A DNA stretch of 64,000 bases. Origin: Verrucomicrobiota bacterium (GTDB taxonomy: Bacteria > Verrucomicrobiota > Verrucomicrobiia > Limisphaerales > UBA1319). The stretch lies in NCBI GenBank assembly GCA_022709905.1, contig JAKLHY010000017.1:45537-109536 (forward strand). The letters run 5' to 3'. Of the stretch, positions 25,977 through 39,806 are shown piece by piece (positions within the stretch are counted from its first letter, which is position 1; each line of letters begins with the position of its first letter). Made by a program: the position numbers and the translations under genes. The notes under the pieces were generated by a model, which worked only from the letters and a program-made list of their open reading frames with translations, was not told the DNA's origin and ran no database searches.

Positions 25977-28900
25977 TCAACCCGCCAGCGGTTGCGATTC
26001 TGCAACCCCGGTGTTTTCAACCGTTTCCGGACCAGGCTCCACTTCCACCAGTGGTTTGAGCTGAACCTGGCGATGCGTCACAAATCCGGTTCCCGCCGGA
26101 ATGATGTGACCCATGATGACATTTTCCTTGAATCCGTTCAAATAATCAACGCGTCCCATTGTGGCCGCCTCGGTCAGGACACGGGTCGTGTCCTGGAAGG
26201 ACGCGGCACTCAGGAAGCTCTCGGTCTCCAGGGAAGCCTTGGTAATGCCCAGCAGCACAGGCTGGGCTTCAGCCGGCTTGCCCCCCAGCTTTTCCACGCG
26301 CTGGTTTTCATTGTCAAAGGTGATCTTATCGATCTGCTCGCCCCAAAGGAACAGCGTGTCACCGGGCTCGGTGATGCGCACTTTGCGCAACATCTGGCGG
26401 ACAATGATCTCGATATGCTTGTCATTAATCGTCACGCCCTGCAGCCGGTACACCTCCTGAACCTCGTTGACCAAATGCTCCTGTAATTCCTGAGGACCGC
26501 AAACGTCAAGAATTTCATGCGGGACCATCGGCCCTTCAGTGAGCTGCTGTCCTTTCTTGACAAAGTCACCTTTAAAGACAATCACGTGCTTGCCGATCGG
26601 CACCAGATGCTCTTCCTCCACGCCGGTCTTGGGATCTTTGATGAGGATGCAGCGTTTGCCACGAACCGTCGGCCCAAAATCCACCAGACCATCGATTTTC
26701 GAGATCTCGGCGGCGTCTTTCGGGCGCCGGGCCTCGAACAACTCGGCGACGCGCGGCAAACCGCCGGTGATGTCCTTGGTCTTGGAGGTCTTCCGGGGCG
26801 TCTTGGCCATCAAGGTGCCAGCCACGATCCGGTCGCCTTCGCCGACGACGATATGCGCGCCCGACGGGATAGGATAGCTGGCAACCACTTCGCCGTGGTC
26901 ATCGAGGATGTTGACCTGCGGGTGCAGGTCCTCCTTGTGCTCGATAATGACCATGGCTTCCTGCCCGGTGGTCTCATCGGTCTCCTGCTTCATGGTGACT
27001 CCCTCGAGGATGTCGTGAAACTTCACCCGGCCGGCTTTTTCGGACAAAATCGGGACGTTGTAGGGATCCCACTGCACGAAGGTGTCTCCCTTGCGAATCC
27101 GGCCCGCATTGGGAACGGAGATAACCGCCCCAATGAAGATGTTATGGGTTTCCAGCTCGCGGCCGTCCTCGGCCAGGATCGAGATCGACCCGTTCTTGTT
27201 GAGGACGATGTTGTTGCCATCGGCCAATTCGACCAGGCGCAGTTCGTTGTAGCGAATGATTCCGTCGTGCTTGGCTTTGATCTGCGGTTGTTTGAACACC
27301 TGGGAGGCGGTGCCCCCGATGTGGAAGGTGCGCATGGTCAGCTGGGTACCCGGTTCTCCAATGGACTGGGCGGCGATGATGCCGACGGCTTCGCCGAGCT
27401 TGACGGTTTCGCCGGTGGCCAGGTTTCGGCCGTAACACATAATGCAAACTCCGAGCTTGCTTTCGCAGGTCAAGACCGAGCGGATCTTGATCCGTTCCAC
27501 CCCAGACTGCTCGATCATTTTGGCCTTGACTTCGTCAATCTGCTCATTGGCTTTGACGAGAATGGACTTCGGATTGCGGGGATCGGAGATATCGTCGCAA
27601 CAGACACGGCCGACGAGCCGTTCGCTGAGTTTGACCACTTCGTCTTCTCCCTCGTAGATCGCCTGAACCCAAACCCCGTTGGACGTGCCGCAGTCGTGTT
27701 CGCGGACAATGACATCCTGGGCCACATCCACAAGTTTGCGGGTCATGTAACCGGAGTCGGCTGTCTTGAGGGCCGTATCGGCCAATCCCTTGCGAGCGCC
27801 GTGGGTCGAGATGAAATACTCGAGCACGGTCAGTCCCTCGCGGAAATTGGCGAGAATCGGCTTTTCAATAATATCTCCCGACGGTTTGGCCATGAGCCCC
27901 CGGACGCCGGCCAACTGGCGGACTTGTTGCCGGTTGCCGCGGGCGCCCGAGTCCACCATAAGCCAGAGCGGGTTGAACTCGCGTTTGCCCTGGTTTTGCT
28001 CCAGGGTCCGCAGCATGACGTTGGAGATCTGGTCGGTGCAATGGGTCCAGATGTCAACAATCTTGTTGTATCGTTCTCCCGGGGTGATGATGCCTTTGCG
28101 GTATTGCTTTTCGACCTCGTTGGCCTGCTTCTGGGCCGTCTCGATCTCCTGATTCTTCTCCCGGGGGATAATCATATCGTCGATCCCGATGGAGACCCCG
28201 GCCCGGGTGGCTTCGTAGAAACCCAACTCCTTAAGCTTATCCAGAGTGGCCACGGTTTTTTCATGGCCGCAAATCTTGTAGCAGGTCCAGATCAGTTCGC
28301 CGAGCTGGGCCTTGCCGATCATTTTGTTGGGAAAACCCAGTTCGCGTGGCCACACTTCGCTGAAAATGACTCGCCCCACCGTCGTCTCGATGACGCGCTT
28401 GGCGGCATCCCCAAAGATGGTCTTAGTGCCATAATCGGGATTGGCGAGCAAAATTCGATCGTGGGTCCGCAGGGTGCCGTCCATGTGCGCGAAAATCGCC
28501 TCGCTCTTTGATCCGAAAAGTTTGAGCCGCGGCTTGGCGCCAGCGCTTTCTCGCGGATTCGCGGTCAGATAATAGCAGCCCAGGGTAATGTCCTGGGTAG
28601 GCGTCATAATGGGCTTGCCGCTCGACGGGCTGAAAATGTTCAGCGGAGCCATCATCAGCAGGCGCGCTTCCATCTGGGCTTCGACCGAAAGAGGAACGTG
28701 GACAGCCATCTGATCGCCGTCGAAGTCCGCGTTGTAAGCGGTGCAGGCCAGCGGATGGATGCGGATGGCCTCGCCTTCGATCAGGACGGGTTCAAAGGCC
28801 TGGATGGAGAGTCGGTGGAGGGTTGGCGCGCGGTTCAAAAGAACCGGATGCCCTTTGGTCACCTCCTCCAATACGTCCCAGACCTCAGGCGACTGGCGTT

Positions 28901-30116
28901 CGATCATTTTCTTGGCCGAACGGACGGTATGGACATAGCCCAGTTCCTTCAAGCGGCGGATAATGAAAGGCTCAAAGAGCACCAAAGCCATCTTCTTGGG
29001 AAGACCGCACTGGCTGAGTTTGAGTTCGGGGCCGATGACGATGACCGAGCGCCCGGAGTAATCCACGCGCTTGCCGAGCAGGTTTTGACGGAACCGTCCG
29101 CTCTTGCCTTTCAGCATATCGCTGAGGGATTTCAAGGGACGGTTGCCCGCGCCGGTCACGGCGCGTCCGTGACGGCCGTTATCCAGCAAGGCGTCCACGG
29201 CCTCTTGGAGCATCCGTTTTTCGTTGCGGATGATGACTTCGGGAGTCTTCAGCTGCAGAAGATTCTTCAACCGGTTGTTGCGGTTGATGACCCGCCGATA
29301 CAAGTCATTCAGATCCGACGTCGCAAAACGGCCGCCTTCGAGCGGCACCAAGGGCCGCAGATCGGGCGGAATCACCGGCAACACCGTGAGGATCATCCAT
29401 TCCGGGCGGCTCTTCGAAGTCAGGAATCCCTGCAGGATTTTGATGCGCTTGGCCAGTTTCTTGCGAATCTGCTTGCTCTTTGTTTCGCCCATGGCGTTTT
29501 GCAGTTCGTCAATATGCCGCTGCAAATCCACCTTGACCAGGGCCTCACGCACAGCTTCGGCCCCCATTTTGGCGACGAAGGCGTCGGGGCCGTAAGTCTC
29601 CCGTGCCTCGCGGTATTCCATCTCGCTGAGCAGTTGGTGCGGTTTCAGCGGAGTGGATCCAGGATCAATCACCAGGTAATCCTCGTAGTAGATCACTCGT
29701 TCCAGATCCCGGGCGGTCATATCGAGGATCAGGCCAATGCGCGACGGCATGCACTTGAAAAACCAGATGTGGGAGACTGGCACGGCCAGCTCAATGTGGC
29801 CCATGCGCTCCCGACGAACCCGGGACAAGGTGACTTCCACACCGCAACGGTCGCAGACCACTCCGCGGTGTTTGATTCGTTTGTACTTGCCACAAGAACA
29901 TTCCCAATCCTTGACCGGGCCAAAAATCCGCTCGCAGAACAGCCCGCCTTTTTCAGGCTTGAACGTGCGGTAATTGATGGTCTCGGGGTTCTTGACTTCT
30001 CCTTTGGACCACGACCGAATGGCCTCCGGGGAGGCAACGGTAATTGCGACGTAATCCACCTGATTGACCTTGTCGAGGCCTAGCAACTCACGAGCGGTGT
30101 CTTTGGTGTTCATCAT
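25977..30116 (-). CDS. rpoC: RNA polymerase beta' subunit
   Basis: Catalytic subunit of RNA polymerase. The 1379-residue protein has the N-terminal zinc finger (C-S-C-G around residue 74 and C-D-R-C-G near 91), the clamp, the metal-binding [12 protein letters not shown] (about 456-467), the bridge helix and trigger loop region ([26 protein letters not shown]), and the second zinc site with the cysteines in GRVCCDD and [16 protein letters not shown]. Overall length is near that of E. coli, so no large lineage insertion beyond the usual modules is evident. 46 nt after rpoB. Confidence 0.97.
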   Translation of the reverse strand: MMNTKDTARELLGLDKVNQVDYVAITVASPEAIRSWSKGEVKNPETINYRTFKPEKGGLFCERIFGPVKDWECSCGKYKRIKHRGVVCDRCGVEVTLSRVRRERMGHIELAVPVSHIWFFKCMPSRIGLILDMTARDLERVIYYEDYLVIDPGSTPLKPHQLLSEMEYREARETYGPDAFVAKMGAEAVREALVKVDLQRHIDELQNAMGETKSKQIRKKLAKRIKILQGFLTSKSRPEWMILTVLPVIPPDLRPLVPLEGGRFATSDLNDLYRRVINRNNRLKNLLQLKTPEVIIRNEKRMLQEAVDALLDNGRHGRAVTGAGNRPLKSLSDMLKGKSGRFRQNLLGKRVDYSGRSVIVIGPELKLSQCGLPKKMALVLFEPFIIRRLKELGYVHTVRSAKKMIERQSPEVWDVLEEVTKGHPVLLNRAPTLHRLSIQAFEPVLIEGEAIRIHPLACTAYNADFDGDQMAVHVPLSVEAQMEARLLMMAPLNIFSPSSGKPIMTPTQDITLGCYYLTANPRESAGAKPRLKLFGSKSEAIFAHMDGTLRTHDRILLANPDYGTKTIFGDAAKRVIETTVGRVIFSEVWPRELGFPNKMIGKAQLGELIWTCYKICGHEKTVATLDKLKELGFYEATRAGVSIGIDDMIIPREKNQEIETAQKQANEVEKQYRKGIITPGERYNKIVDIWTHCTDQISNVMLRTLEQNQGKREFNPLWLMVDSGARGNRQQVRQLAGVRGLMAKPSGDIIEKPILANFREGLTVLEYFISTHGARKGLADTALKTADSGYMTRKLVDVAQDVIVREHDCGTSNGVWVQAIYEGEDEVVKLSERLVGRVCCDDISDPRNPKSILVKANEQIDEVKAKMIEQSGVERIKIRSVLTCESKLGVCIMCYGRNLATGETVKLGEAVGIIAAQSIGEPGTQLTMRTFHIGGTASQVFKQPQIKAKHDGIIRYNELRLVELADGNNIVLNKNGSISILAEDGRELETHNIFIGAVISVPNAGRIRKGDTFVQWDPYNVPILSEKAGRVKFHDILEGVTMKQETDETTGQEAMVIIEHKEDLHPQVNILDDHGEVVASYPIPSGAHIVVGEGDRIVAGTLMAKTPRKTSKTKDITGGLPRVAELFEARRPKDAAEISKIDGLVDFGPTVRGKRCILIKDPKTGVEEEHLVPIGKHVIVFKGDFVKKGQQLTEGPMVPHEILDVCGPQELQEHLVNEVQEVYRLQGVTINDKHIEIIVRQMLRKVRITEPGDTLFLWGEQIDKITFDNENQRVEKLGGKPAEAQPVLLGITKASLETESFLSAASFQDTTRVLTEAATMGRVDYLNGFKENVIMGHIIPAGTGFVTHRQVQLKPLVEVEPGPETVENTGVAESQPLAG

Positions 30117-30162
30117 AGTGCTCCAGGATCAAATTTGTGTGCAAAAGGCAAACCTCGTCCCC

Positions 30163-34005
<3,843 letters not shown>

Positions 34006-34059
34006 CTCTTCTTTAATTCACATTTCTTCAGATTGCCGGGCAAAAACACAAAAAGACAG

Positions 34060-34086
34060 ACTTTCCCTGACCCTCGGTCAGGAAAC
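34060..34086 (-). other. bulged hairpin in the rpoB leader
   Basis: TTTCCTGACC and GGTCAGGGAAA pair on the minus strand with a single bulge and a short loop, about 50 nt ahead of rpoB. A T-rich tract (TCTTTTTGTGTTTTT) begins about 6 nt after the stem, so partial termination before rpoB is conceivable but the spacing is poor for a classic terminator. Confidence 0.4.
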
Positions 34087-34108
34087 TGCCCGATCACTCG
34101 CTAATCGT

Positions 34109-34138
34109 ATAATATCAACCTAACTGACTATGGACCAA
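34109..34138 (-). promoter_or_regulatory. candidate internal promoter for rpoB-rpoC
   Basis: TTGGTC, an 18-nt spacer and TATTAT on the minus strand, about 100 nt before the rpoB ATG. The -10 box matches in five of six positions, the -35 box in three, so support is modest. Confidence 0.3.
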
Positions 34139-34174
34139 ATCCAACCACAGGACACACCGCCTACCCCAAGGCAG

Positions 34175-34199
34175 GGGTGGAGGAGACCGTCCTCCACCC
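34175..34199 (-). other. 10-bp perfect hairpin between rplL and rpoB
   Basis: GGGTGGAGGA - 5-nt loop - TCCTCCACCC, 13 nt beyond the rplL stop. There is no T run after it on the minus strand. In E. coli the rplL-rpoB gap carries an RNase III processing site and an attenuator that set the ratio of ribosomal protein to polymerase expression; this stem is in the equivalent place. Confidence 0.55.
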
Positions 34200-34212
34200 T
34201 GGGGAAAGACCT

Positions 34213-34599
34213 TTACTTGAGCTCAACCTTGGCCCCAGCGTCTTCCAACTTCTTCTTGGCGGCATCCGCTTCGGCCTTCTGCGCGCCTTCGAGAATTGGT
34301 TTGGGGGCTTCTTCGACCAGCTTCTTGGCCTCAGCCAATCCCAGACCGGCTTTCACTTCACGGACCGCCTTAATCACGGCGATCTTCTTGTCGGCGGGAA
34401 CCGAAGCCAGGATCACGTCAAAGGACGTTTTGGCCTCCGCCGCCGGCGCTGCAGCGCCCGCAGCCGGGCCGACCGCAGCCACCGCCACCGGTGCTGCCGC
34501 GCTCACGCCCCAGCTTTCCTCGAGTTTCTTCACCAGCTCGGCGGCCTCAAGGACCGTGAGCTTGCTCAACTGTTCTATGATTGCATTCAGATCTGCCAT
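34213..34599 (-). CDS. rplL: 50S ribosomal protein bL7/L12
   Basis: Stalk protein that recruits translational GTPases. Start chosen at the ATG 34599 (128 residues, [27 protein letters not shown]), which matches the family; 18 upstream in-frame residues are not conserved. N-terminal dimer domain, an Ala/Gly hinge (about 38-55) and the C-terminal domain with [31 protein letters not shown] are seen. Follows rplJ by 122 nt. Confidence 0.97.
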   Translation of the reverse strand: MADLNAIIEQLSKLTVLEAAELVKKLEESWGVSAAAPVAVAAVGPAAGAAAPAAEAKTSFDVILASVPADKKIAVIKAVREVKAGLGLAEAKKLVEEAPKPILEGAQKAEADAAKKKLEDAGAKVELK

Positions 34600-34721
34600 T
34601 TGACCTTTCAGTCTCGTCGACTCCTCCCACCAAGGCGGATGAATTAAGCCCAATTTCGGGCCGACGATTTACTCTGTTGCTTCATCCTCATCAGGAGGAC
34701 GAAAATGGTTTTCTTTACCCT

Positions 34722-35240
34722 TTACGCTTGTTGTTCTTTATCAATCTTTGCTTGCAGGACACGGGCCAACTGCTGGCCTGGCGCCTGGATCACCCGGACC
34801 AAATGGGTTGCCGGGGCTTGGATAACGCCCGCGAGCATGCCTCGGAGCACGTTCAGTGACGGCAGATCAGCCAGAGTATTCAGTTCCTCAGCCTCAAGCC
34901 GTTGGTTGCCCAGATAGCCAAAACGGACCTTAGGCTTCTGAAACTCCGCCTTGAAGGTCTTAAGCACCTTGGCAGCCGCAGCGAGATCCTGCTTGCCAGT
35001 AATGACCGCCAACTGCCCCGTCATCCCGCCGGCCAGATCAGCGATGCCGGCATCCTTGACGACCAATCGGAAGACCGAGTTCTTAACCACGTGAATCTCG
35101 GCGCCGACTCGCAGTAACCGCTTGCGCAGTTCGGTAAAATGCCCGACCGCCAGCCCTTGATAGTCGACGACGATAAAAAAGGGCGACGCGTTCAGCCTGG
35201 CCAGGTATTCTTTGTTGATCAGTAGCTTCTCAGCACGCAT
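34722..35240 (-). CDS. rplJ: 50S ribosomal protein uL10
   Basis: Base of the L7/L12 stalk. The 172 residues start MRAEKLLINKEYLARLNASPFFIVVDYQGL; the rRNA-binding N-terminal domain is followed by the C-terminal helix that binds L12 dimers. Only 26 nt separate it from rplA, so an L10-leader RNA of the kind found in many bacteria has no room directly upstream. Confidence 0.95.
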   Translation of the reverse strand: MRAEKLLINKEYLARLNASPFFIVVDYQGLAVGHFTELRKRLLRVGAEIHVVKNSVFRLVVKDAGIADLAGGMTGQLAVITGKQDLAAAAKVLKTFKAEFQKPKVRFGYLGNQRLEAEELNTLADLPSLNVLRGMLAGVIQAPATHLVRVIQAPGQQLARVLQAKIDKEQQA

Positions 35241-35266
35241 GGAAAAATCCTCTTCTCAAAATTGGG

Positions 35267-35974
35267 TTAACCCACCACAGTGAACTCCTTGAGATCCAGC
35301 GCAATGGGTGGACTCATGGTCGCCGAAATGGTGCAGGACTTGATGAACTGGCCTTTCACACTGCTCGGACGCGCCTTGATAAGGGCGTCAATAACAGCGT
35401 GGGCGTTCTCCACGACTTGCTGGGTTGAAAAACCGACCTTGCCAACAGGAACATGAATGTTGGCACCTTTATCAACCTTATACTCCACGCGACCCGCTTT
35501 AAACTCTTTGACCGCTTTCGCTGTGTCATCGGTGACTGTGCCGGTCTTCGGATTGGGCATTAAACCCCGAGGTCCAAGAACCTTGCCCAGTTTTCTGACT
35601 TCCGACATGGCTTCAGGAGTCGCGATGGCAACATCGAAATCAGTCCATCCTTCCTGACATTTCTTAACCATATCCTCAAAACCAACGTATTCAGCCCCGG
35701 CAGCCGTTGCGGCATCGGCCGAAGGACCGTTTTTGGCGAAGACAACCACCCTCACCACTTTCCCGCTGCCATGAGGCAATGGTACTGTGCCACGCACCAT
35801 CTGGTCTGATTGTTTTGGATCCACTCCCAGATGAAATGCAAGATCCACAGTTTCAGGGAACTTAGCCCGGGGAAATCGCCCCAGGATTTCCACGGCAGTC
35901 TGGAGGGGATAGGTCTTGTTGATATCGACCATCTCCAGGGCTTTACGATAACGTTTACTTGGTTTTTTTGCCAT
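35267..35974 (-). CDS. rplA: 50S ribosomal protein uL1
   Basis: Forms the L1 stalk that moves deacylated tRNA; in many bacteria represses rplK-rplA. The 235-residue protein has [51 protein letters not shown] and [18 protein letters not shown]. Length is standard. 57 nt after rplK. Confidence 0.97.
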   Translation of the reverse strand: MAKKPSKRYRKALEMVDINKTYPLQTAVEILGRFPRAKFPETVDLAFHLGVDPKQSDQMVRGTVPLPHGSGKVVRVVVFAKNGPSADAATAAGAEYVGFEDMVKKCQEGWTDFDVAIATPEAMSEVRKLGKVLGPRGLMPNPKTGTVTDDTAKAVKEFKAGRVEYKVDKGANIHVPVGKVGFSTQQVVENAHAVIDALIKARPSSVKGQFIKSCTISATMSPPIALDLKEFTVVG

Positions 35975-36031
35975 ATCCTTTAGCGGTACAGCGAGTTAAA
36001 AAACTCTCCCGCGTTGAGGTTTTGATGTTGT

Positions 36032-36457
36032 TTAGTCAGTAATATCGATCCCCATGTTACGGGCGGTCCCGGCTATGACACGGAATGCTGCCTCATCCGA
36101 AGTGGCATTGAGGTCTTTACTCTTGATTTTGACGATTTCCATGACCTGATTGCGGGTCACTTTACCCACTTTTTCCTTGTTGGGCATTTTCGATCCGCTT
36201 GCAATGCCAGCAGCCTTCTTCAGCAGGACGGCCGCCGGGGGGGACTTGGTAATGAAAGTAAAGGATTTGTCTTGGTAGACGGTGATAACGACCGGGATAA
36301 TCATGCCGGTCTGTTCACGGGTTGCAGCGTTGAACTCCTTGCAAAACGCCATGATGTTAACGCCTTGCTGTCCCAATGCAGGACCCACAGGAGGCGCCGG
36401 ATTCGCCTGTCCGGCCGGTATTTGCAGTTTAATCTGTCCAACAACCTTTTTTGCCAT
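36032..36457 (-). CDS. rplK: 50S ribosomal protein uL11
   Basis: GTPase-associated centre protein. The 141 residues begin [36 protein letters not shown], include [16 protein letters not shown] and end [13 protein letters not shown]. Starts 3 nt after nusG. Confidence 0.97.
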   Translation of the reverse strand: MAKKVVGQIKLQIPAGQANPAPPVGPALGQQGVNIMAFCKEFNAATREQTGMIIPVVITVYQDKSFTFITKSPPAAVLLKKAAGIASGSKMPNKEKVGKVTRNQVMEIVKIKSKDLNATSDEAAFRVIAGTARNMGIDITD

Positions 36458-36460
36458 AAA

Positions 36461-37009
36461 TTATGCTTTTTCGACCTGCCAGTATTCGAGTTCGACGGGA
36501 GTGTTACGCCCAAAGATGTTTACCGTCACCTTGAGCTTACCCCGCTCAGGATCGATCTCCTCGATGATCCCGCTAAAATTCAGGAAAGGCCCGTCGTTGA
36601 TCTTAACGGTCTCACCCACTTCGAAGTTGACCTTTGGTTTCTCATGATCTTCGGATTCTGAAATTTGGGCCTTGATAAGTTCGACCTCTTCCGGCGAGGC
36701 CGGAGTAGGCCGATCTCCTCCCACGAATCCGATGATGCCTTGCGTATCGCGAATGAAGTACCACGGTTTCTCAATCAACCGCTGGTTGTCATCCAGCAAG
36801 ATCATATCGATGAAGACATAACCGGGATACAGCTTTCGAGTGGTGACCGTCTTCTTGCCACTCCTAACCTCTGCGACTTTCTCCATGGGGACGAGCACTT
36901 CCTTGATGAACTCGTCCATCTCCTCGGCCTTCAGCCTTTTTTCAATGCTATCTTTCACCCGCTGTTCCTGGCCGGCCAAGGTATGGATGACAAACCACTG
37001 ACTTCTCAT
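36461..37009 (-). CDS. nusG: transcription termination/antitermination factor NusG
   Basis: Binds RNA polymerase and couples it to Rho or to the ribosome through S10. Start set at the ATG 37009 (182 residues, MRSQWFVIHTLAGQE); the 11 residues before it are not conserved and overlap secE's end region. The NGN domain (about 3-115, with PGYVFIDM and WYFIRDTQGIIGFVGG) and the KOW domain (about 128-178, GETVKINDGPFLNFSGIIEEID) are complete. Starts 10 nt after secE. Confidence 0.96.
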   Translation of the reverse strand: MRSQWFVIHTLAGQEQRVKDSIEKRLKAEEMDEFIKEVLVPMEKVAEVRSGKKTVTTRKLYPGYVFIDMILLDDNQRLIEKPWYFIRDTQGIIGFVGGDRPTPASPEEVELIKAQISESEDHEKPKVNFEVGETVKINDGPFLNFSGIIEEIDPERGKLKVTVNIFGRNTPVELEYWQVEKA

Positions 37010-37019
37010 GGCTCCCCCG

Positions 37020-37280
37020 TTAACCGGTGATTTGACGCACAACCAGGGTAATCGCCAAGTCCACGACGACCGTGAAGAAACCTAGCAGCACAATTGCCAC
37101 CACCACCACCATGGTGGAGCCTTTTAATTCGTCAACTGATGGCCAAGTGCACTTTCTCAATTCTTCCTTGGTAGCTTGGACGTAGTTGGAGAATCGCATC
37201 AGATATCCCTGCCACCAGAGAAAGGCAAAGACAGCGCCGAGGATGACGACCCAGATGACGAGTGGTAATAATTCTTTCAC
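37020..37280 (-). CDS. secE: protein translocase subunit SecE, two-helix form
   Basis: Stabilises SecY. The 86-residue protein has a hydrophobic N-terminal helix (about 5-25), the amphipathic surface helix with the family motif ELRKCTWPSVDEL (about 40-52) and the core transmembrane helix (about 56-80). Most short bacterial SecE proteins have only the last helix and the E. coli protein has three, so two is intermediate. Followed by nusG, preceded by tRNA-Ser. Confidence 0.93.
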   Translation of the reverse strand: MKELLPLVIWVVILGAVFAFLWWQGYLMRFSNYVQATKEELRKCTWPSVDELKGSTMVVVVAIVLLGFFTVVVDLAITLVVRQITG

Positions 37281-37289
37281 AAATTGTAT

Positions 37290-37378
37290 TGGCGGAGGGG
37301 GAGGGATTCGAACCCCCGAAGGTAGTTAGCCTTAACGGTTTTCAAGACCGTCGCATTCAACCGCTCTGCCACCCCTCC
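37290..37378 (-). tRNA. tRNA-Ser(TGA)
   Basis: An 89-nt class II tRNA with encoded CCA. The acceptor arm GGAGGGG pairs with TCCCTCC, discriminator G. The anticodon loop reads CTTGAAA with anticodon TGA. A long variable arm (about 15-20 nt, CGTTAAGGCTAACTACC region) and the GGGGG-TTCGAAT-CCCCC T arm confirm a serine tRNA. It lies between tRNA-Trp and secE, an extra member in the usual tuf-trnW-secE order. Confidence 0.95.
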
Positions 37379-37392
37379 ACGAGAGTTCTTGC

Positions 37393-37468
37393 TGGCAGGG
37401 CGGGAGGGACTCGAACCCCCAACCGACGGTTTTGGAGACCGCTACTCTACCAATTGAGCTACCGCCCT
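37393..37468 (-). tRNA. tRNA-Trp(CCA)
   Basis: A 76-nt tRNA with encoded CCA. Acceptor AGGGCGG pairs with CCGCCCT, discriminator G; the anticodon loop TCTCCAAA has anticodon CCA, and the T arm is GGGGG-TTCGAGT-CCCTC. It is in the conserved place between tuf and secE. Confidence 0.96.
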
Positions 37469-37499
37469 TCCGTTTGTTCCGTTCACCAGAGAGGTTGCG

Positions 37500-37530
37500 C
37501 CGGGAGGAAGAAAAATCATCCGCCTCCCGG
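37500..37530 (-). other. hairpin between tuf and tRNA-Trp
   Basis: CCGGGAGG and CCTCCCGG form a perfect 8-bp stem with a 15-nt A-rich loop (plus-strand reading), 18 nt after the tuf stop and before tRNA-Trp. No T run follows on the minus strand. It may help to separate the tuf message from the tRNA precursor. Confidence 0.35.
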
Positions 37531-37548
37531 TAAAAACCTATCGAGGAG

Positions 37549-38733
37549 TTATTCAATGATTTCCGAAATACGGCCTGCCCCGATAGTTCGGCCACCCTCC
37601 CGAATTGCAAAACGCTGGGTTTTCTCCATGGCCACGGGTGCGATCAGGTCGATAGCCACCGAAACGTTGTCGCCAGGCATCACCATTTCAACCCCTTCGG
37701 GCAAGGTGACGTTTCCGGTGACGTCGGTCGTCCGGAAATAAAACTGGGGACGATACTTGTTGAAGAAGGGTGTATGACGTCCACCCTCTTCTTTCGAAAG
37801 CACGTAGACTTCAGCCTTGAATTTCGTGTGAGGCGTGATGGTCCCTGGCTTTGCCAGAACCATGCCCCGTTCGACATCTTCTTTCTTGGTGCCGCGCAGC
37901 AGAACACCGACGTTGTCACCGGCGGAGGCCTTGTCCAACAGCTTGCGGAACATCTCTATATCGGTGGCAACAGTCTTGCGTGTTTCCTTCAATCCAACGA
38001 TCTCGACTTCCTGCATACGGTTGAGTTCACCACGCTCGACGCGTCCCGTAACCACGGTGCCGCGACCTTCAATGTTGAACACATCTTCGATGCTCATCAG
38101 GAAGGGCTTGTCGGTTTCACGCATCGGCAGCGGGATGAACGCGTCAACAGCATTCAACAATTCCTGGATGCAGGCCTCGCCCGTACCCGCCAGAGCCGCC
38201 TTGGCACTGCCGCGCACCACCGGCGTCTTGTCGCCAGGAAAACCATACTTCGTCAGCAAATCGCGCACCTCCATCTCCACGAGTTCAAGCAACTCCGGAT
38301 CATCCACCAAGTCCACCTTGTTCAGGAAGACTACCATGGCGGGAACACCGACCTGCCGGGCCAGCAGAATGTGCTCGCGCGTCTGCGGCATCGGACCTTC
38401 AGCGGCGTCAACAACCAGGATTGCGCCATCCATTTGGGCCGCCCCGGTGATCATGTTCTTGATGTAGTCTGCATGGCCGGGGCAGTCCACGTGGGCATAA
38501 TGCCGGGTGTCGCTCTGATATTCGACGTGAGAAACAGCGATGGTGACGGTCTTGGTTTCATCCCGCACCGTTCCACCTTTCGTAATGTCCGCATAGGAAA
38601 TCTTGGTCGCCAGACCCTTTCGGGCCTGGACCTCCACAATTGCGGCCGTTAATGTGGATTTGCCGTGATCAATATGACCGATGGTGCCGATATTGACATG
38701 CGGTTTTGTTCTTTGAAACGATTCTTTTGCCAT
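37549..38733 (-). CDS. tuf: elongation factor Tu
   Basis: Delivers aminoacyl-tRNA to the ribosome. The 394-residue product starts [32 protein letters not shown] (P-loop about 18-25), followed by [12 protein letters not shown] and domains II and III ending with the family's [21 protein letters not shown]. Placed between tRNA-Thr and tRNA-Trp as in E. coli tufB and many other bacteria. The str-cluster copy next to fusA is absent. Confidence 0.97.
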   Translation of the reverse strand: MAKESFQRTKPHVNIGTIGHIDHGKSTLTAAIVEVQARKGLATKISYADITKGGTVRDETKTVTIAVSHVEYQSDTRHYAHVDCPGHADYIKNMITGAAQMDGAILVVDAAEGPMPQTREHILLARQVGVPAMVVFLNKVDLVDDPELLELVEMEVRDLLTKYGFPGDKTPVVRGSAKAALAGTGEACIQELLNAVDAFIPLPMRETDKPFLMSIEDVFNIEGRGTVVTGRVERGELNRMQEVEIVGLKETRKTVATDIEMFRKLLDKASAGDNVGVLLRGTKKEDVERGMVLAKPGTITPHTKFKAEVYVLSKEEGGRHTPFFNKYRPQFYFRTTDVTGNVTLPEGVEMVMPGDNVSVAIDLIAPVAMEKTQRFAIREGGRTIGAGRISEIIE

Positions 38734-38796
38734 TGCGATTCCTACATGTTTAAGTTGTCGTTATTCTAAAATCATGCCTATCCACCCAACGAGCGC

Positions 38797-38872
<76 letters not shown>

Positions 38873-39051
38873 AGCCACAACTGCCTTGTCACGTCCAATA
38901 AAAAACGATAAAACCCCCTTAACCCAGGCAGCCCTTTTGTTAACTGCATCAGGGTCAAAGGCTTACCATTAATTATGGCCCAGTTAACTGCCTTAATCTA
39001 AAAAACAGCGCTCACTCTGTCAAAACTTTTGTTGAATTTTTTTGGGCGAGC

Positions 39052-39080
39052 TTGACGGTCTGAGTGGGGTTGGATAGTTT
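39052..39080 (+). promoter_or_regulatory. candidate promoter of clpP-clpX
   Basis: TTGACG, a 17-nt spacer and TAGTTT, with an expected start around 39087. An AAGG ribosome binding site at 39091-39094 stands 7 nt before the clpP ATG. The -35 box is strong, the -10 box weak. Confidence 0.5.
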
Positions 39081-39101
39081 GGGTTCAGACAAGGTCCTGA
39101 A

Positions 39102-39752
39102 ATGCAGAATTTTCTCATACCGATGGTTGTTGAACAGACGGGGCGCGGTGAGCGCGGTTACGATATCTACTCCCGACTGCTGGTTGACCGTATTATTTTC
39201 CTGGGGACACCTGTGGATGATAACGTCGCCAACGTGGTGATTGCGCAGATGTTGTTTCTCCAGATGACCGATCCCAATAAGGATATTCATCTTTATCTGA
39301 ACTCACCGGGAGGCAGCGTGACGGCCGGCCTGGCCGTTTATGACACGATGCAGTTTCTGACATGTCCGGTTAATACTTACTGTATCGGGCAGGCGGCCAG
39401 CATGGGGGCCGTGTTGCTCTGTGCGGGGACCAAAGGCAAACGTTTCGCACTGCCCAACGCCAATATCATGATCCATCAGCTCCTCGGAGGCGCCGAGGGA
39501 CCTGCCACCGACGTCGAAATCCGAGTCAAGTATATGTTGCGCCTCAAGCAACGGTTGAATAGCATCATTTCGAAGCATACCGGCAAGGCCTTTGATGTGG
39601 TTGAGAAGGATTGCGAGCGCGATTATTTCATGTCGGCTGAGGAGGCCAAGGACTATGGCTTGGTGGATGAAGTGGTTCAGTCGCGCAAGCAAATACCGGG
39701 CATTGACTCGGTCTCAAAAGTCGCGGAACAGCCACCGGCAAAGGCCGAATAG
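39102..39752 (+). CDS. clpP: ATP-dependent Clp protease proteolytic subunit
   Basis: Serine protease that forms the barrel chamber of ClpXP. The 216-residue protein has the catalytic Ser in [11 protein letters not shown] (S100), the His in IMIHQ (H125) and an Asp near residue 174. N-terminal loop and the handle helix ([16 protein letters not shown]) are typical. A Pro/Ala/Lys tail is short. clpX follows after 54 nt; a trigger factor gene is not upstream. Confidence 0.96.
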   Translation: MQNFLIPMVVEQTGRGERGYDIYSRLLVDRIIFLGTPVDDNVANVVIAQMLFLQMTDPNKDIHLYLNSPGGSVTAGLAVYDTMQFLTCPVNTYCIGQAASMGAVLLCAGTKGKRFALPNANIMIHQLLGGAEGPATDVEIRVKYMLRLKQRLNSIISKHTGKAFDVVEKDCERDYFMSAEEAKDYGLVDEVVQSRKQIPGIDSVSKVAEQPPAKAE

Positions 39753-39806
39753 GCCAGGAAGGTTTGCTGCGTTCTTTAATTTAACCGGTCATCAAGAACG
39801 TTTTTC

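Noticed and set aside
26517..28511. 664-residue open frame on the plus strand
   Set aside because: Antisense to rpoC, with composition expected from a mirrored coding frame.
38930..39000. Two copies of GTTAACTGC upstream of tRNA-Thr and clpP
   Set aside because: Only two 9-nt copies with no symmetry or fixed spacing to a promoter; too weak to call an operator.
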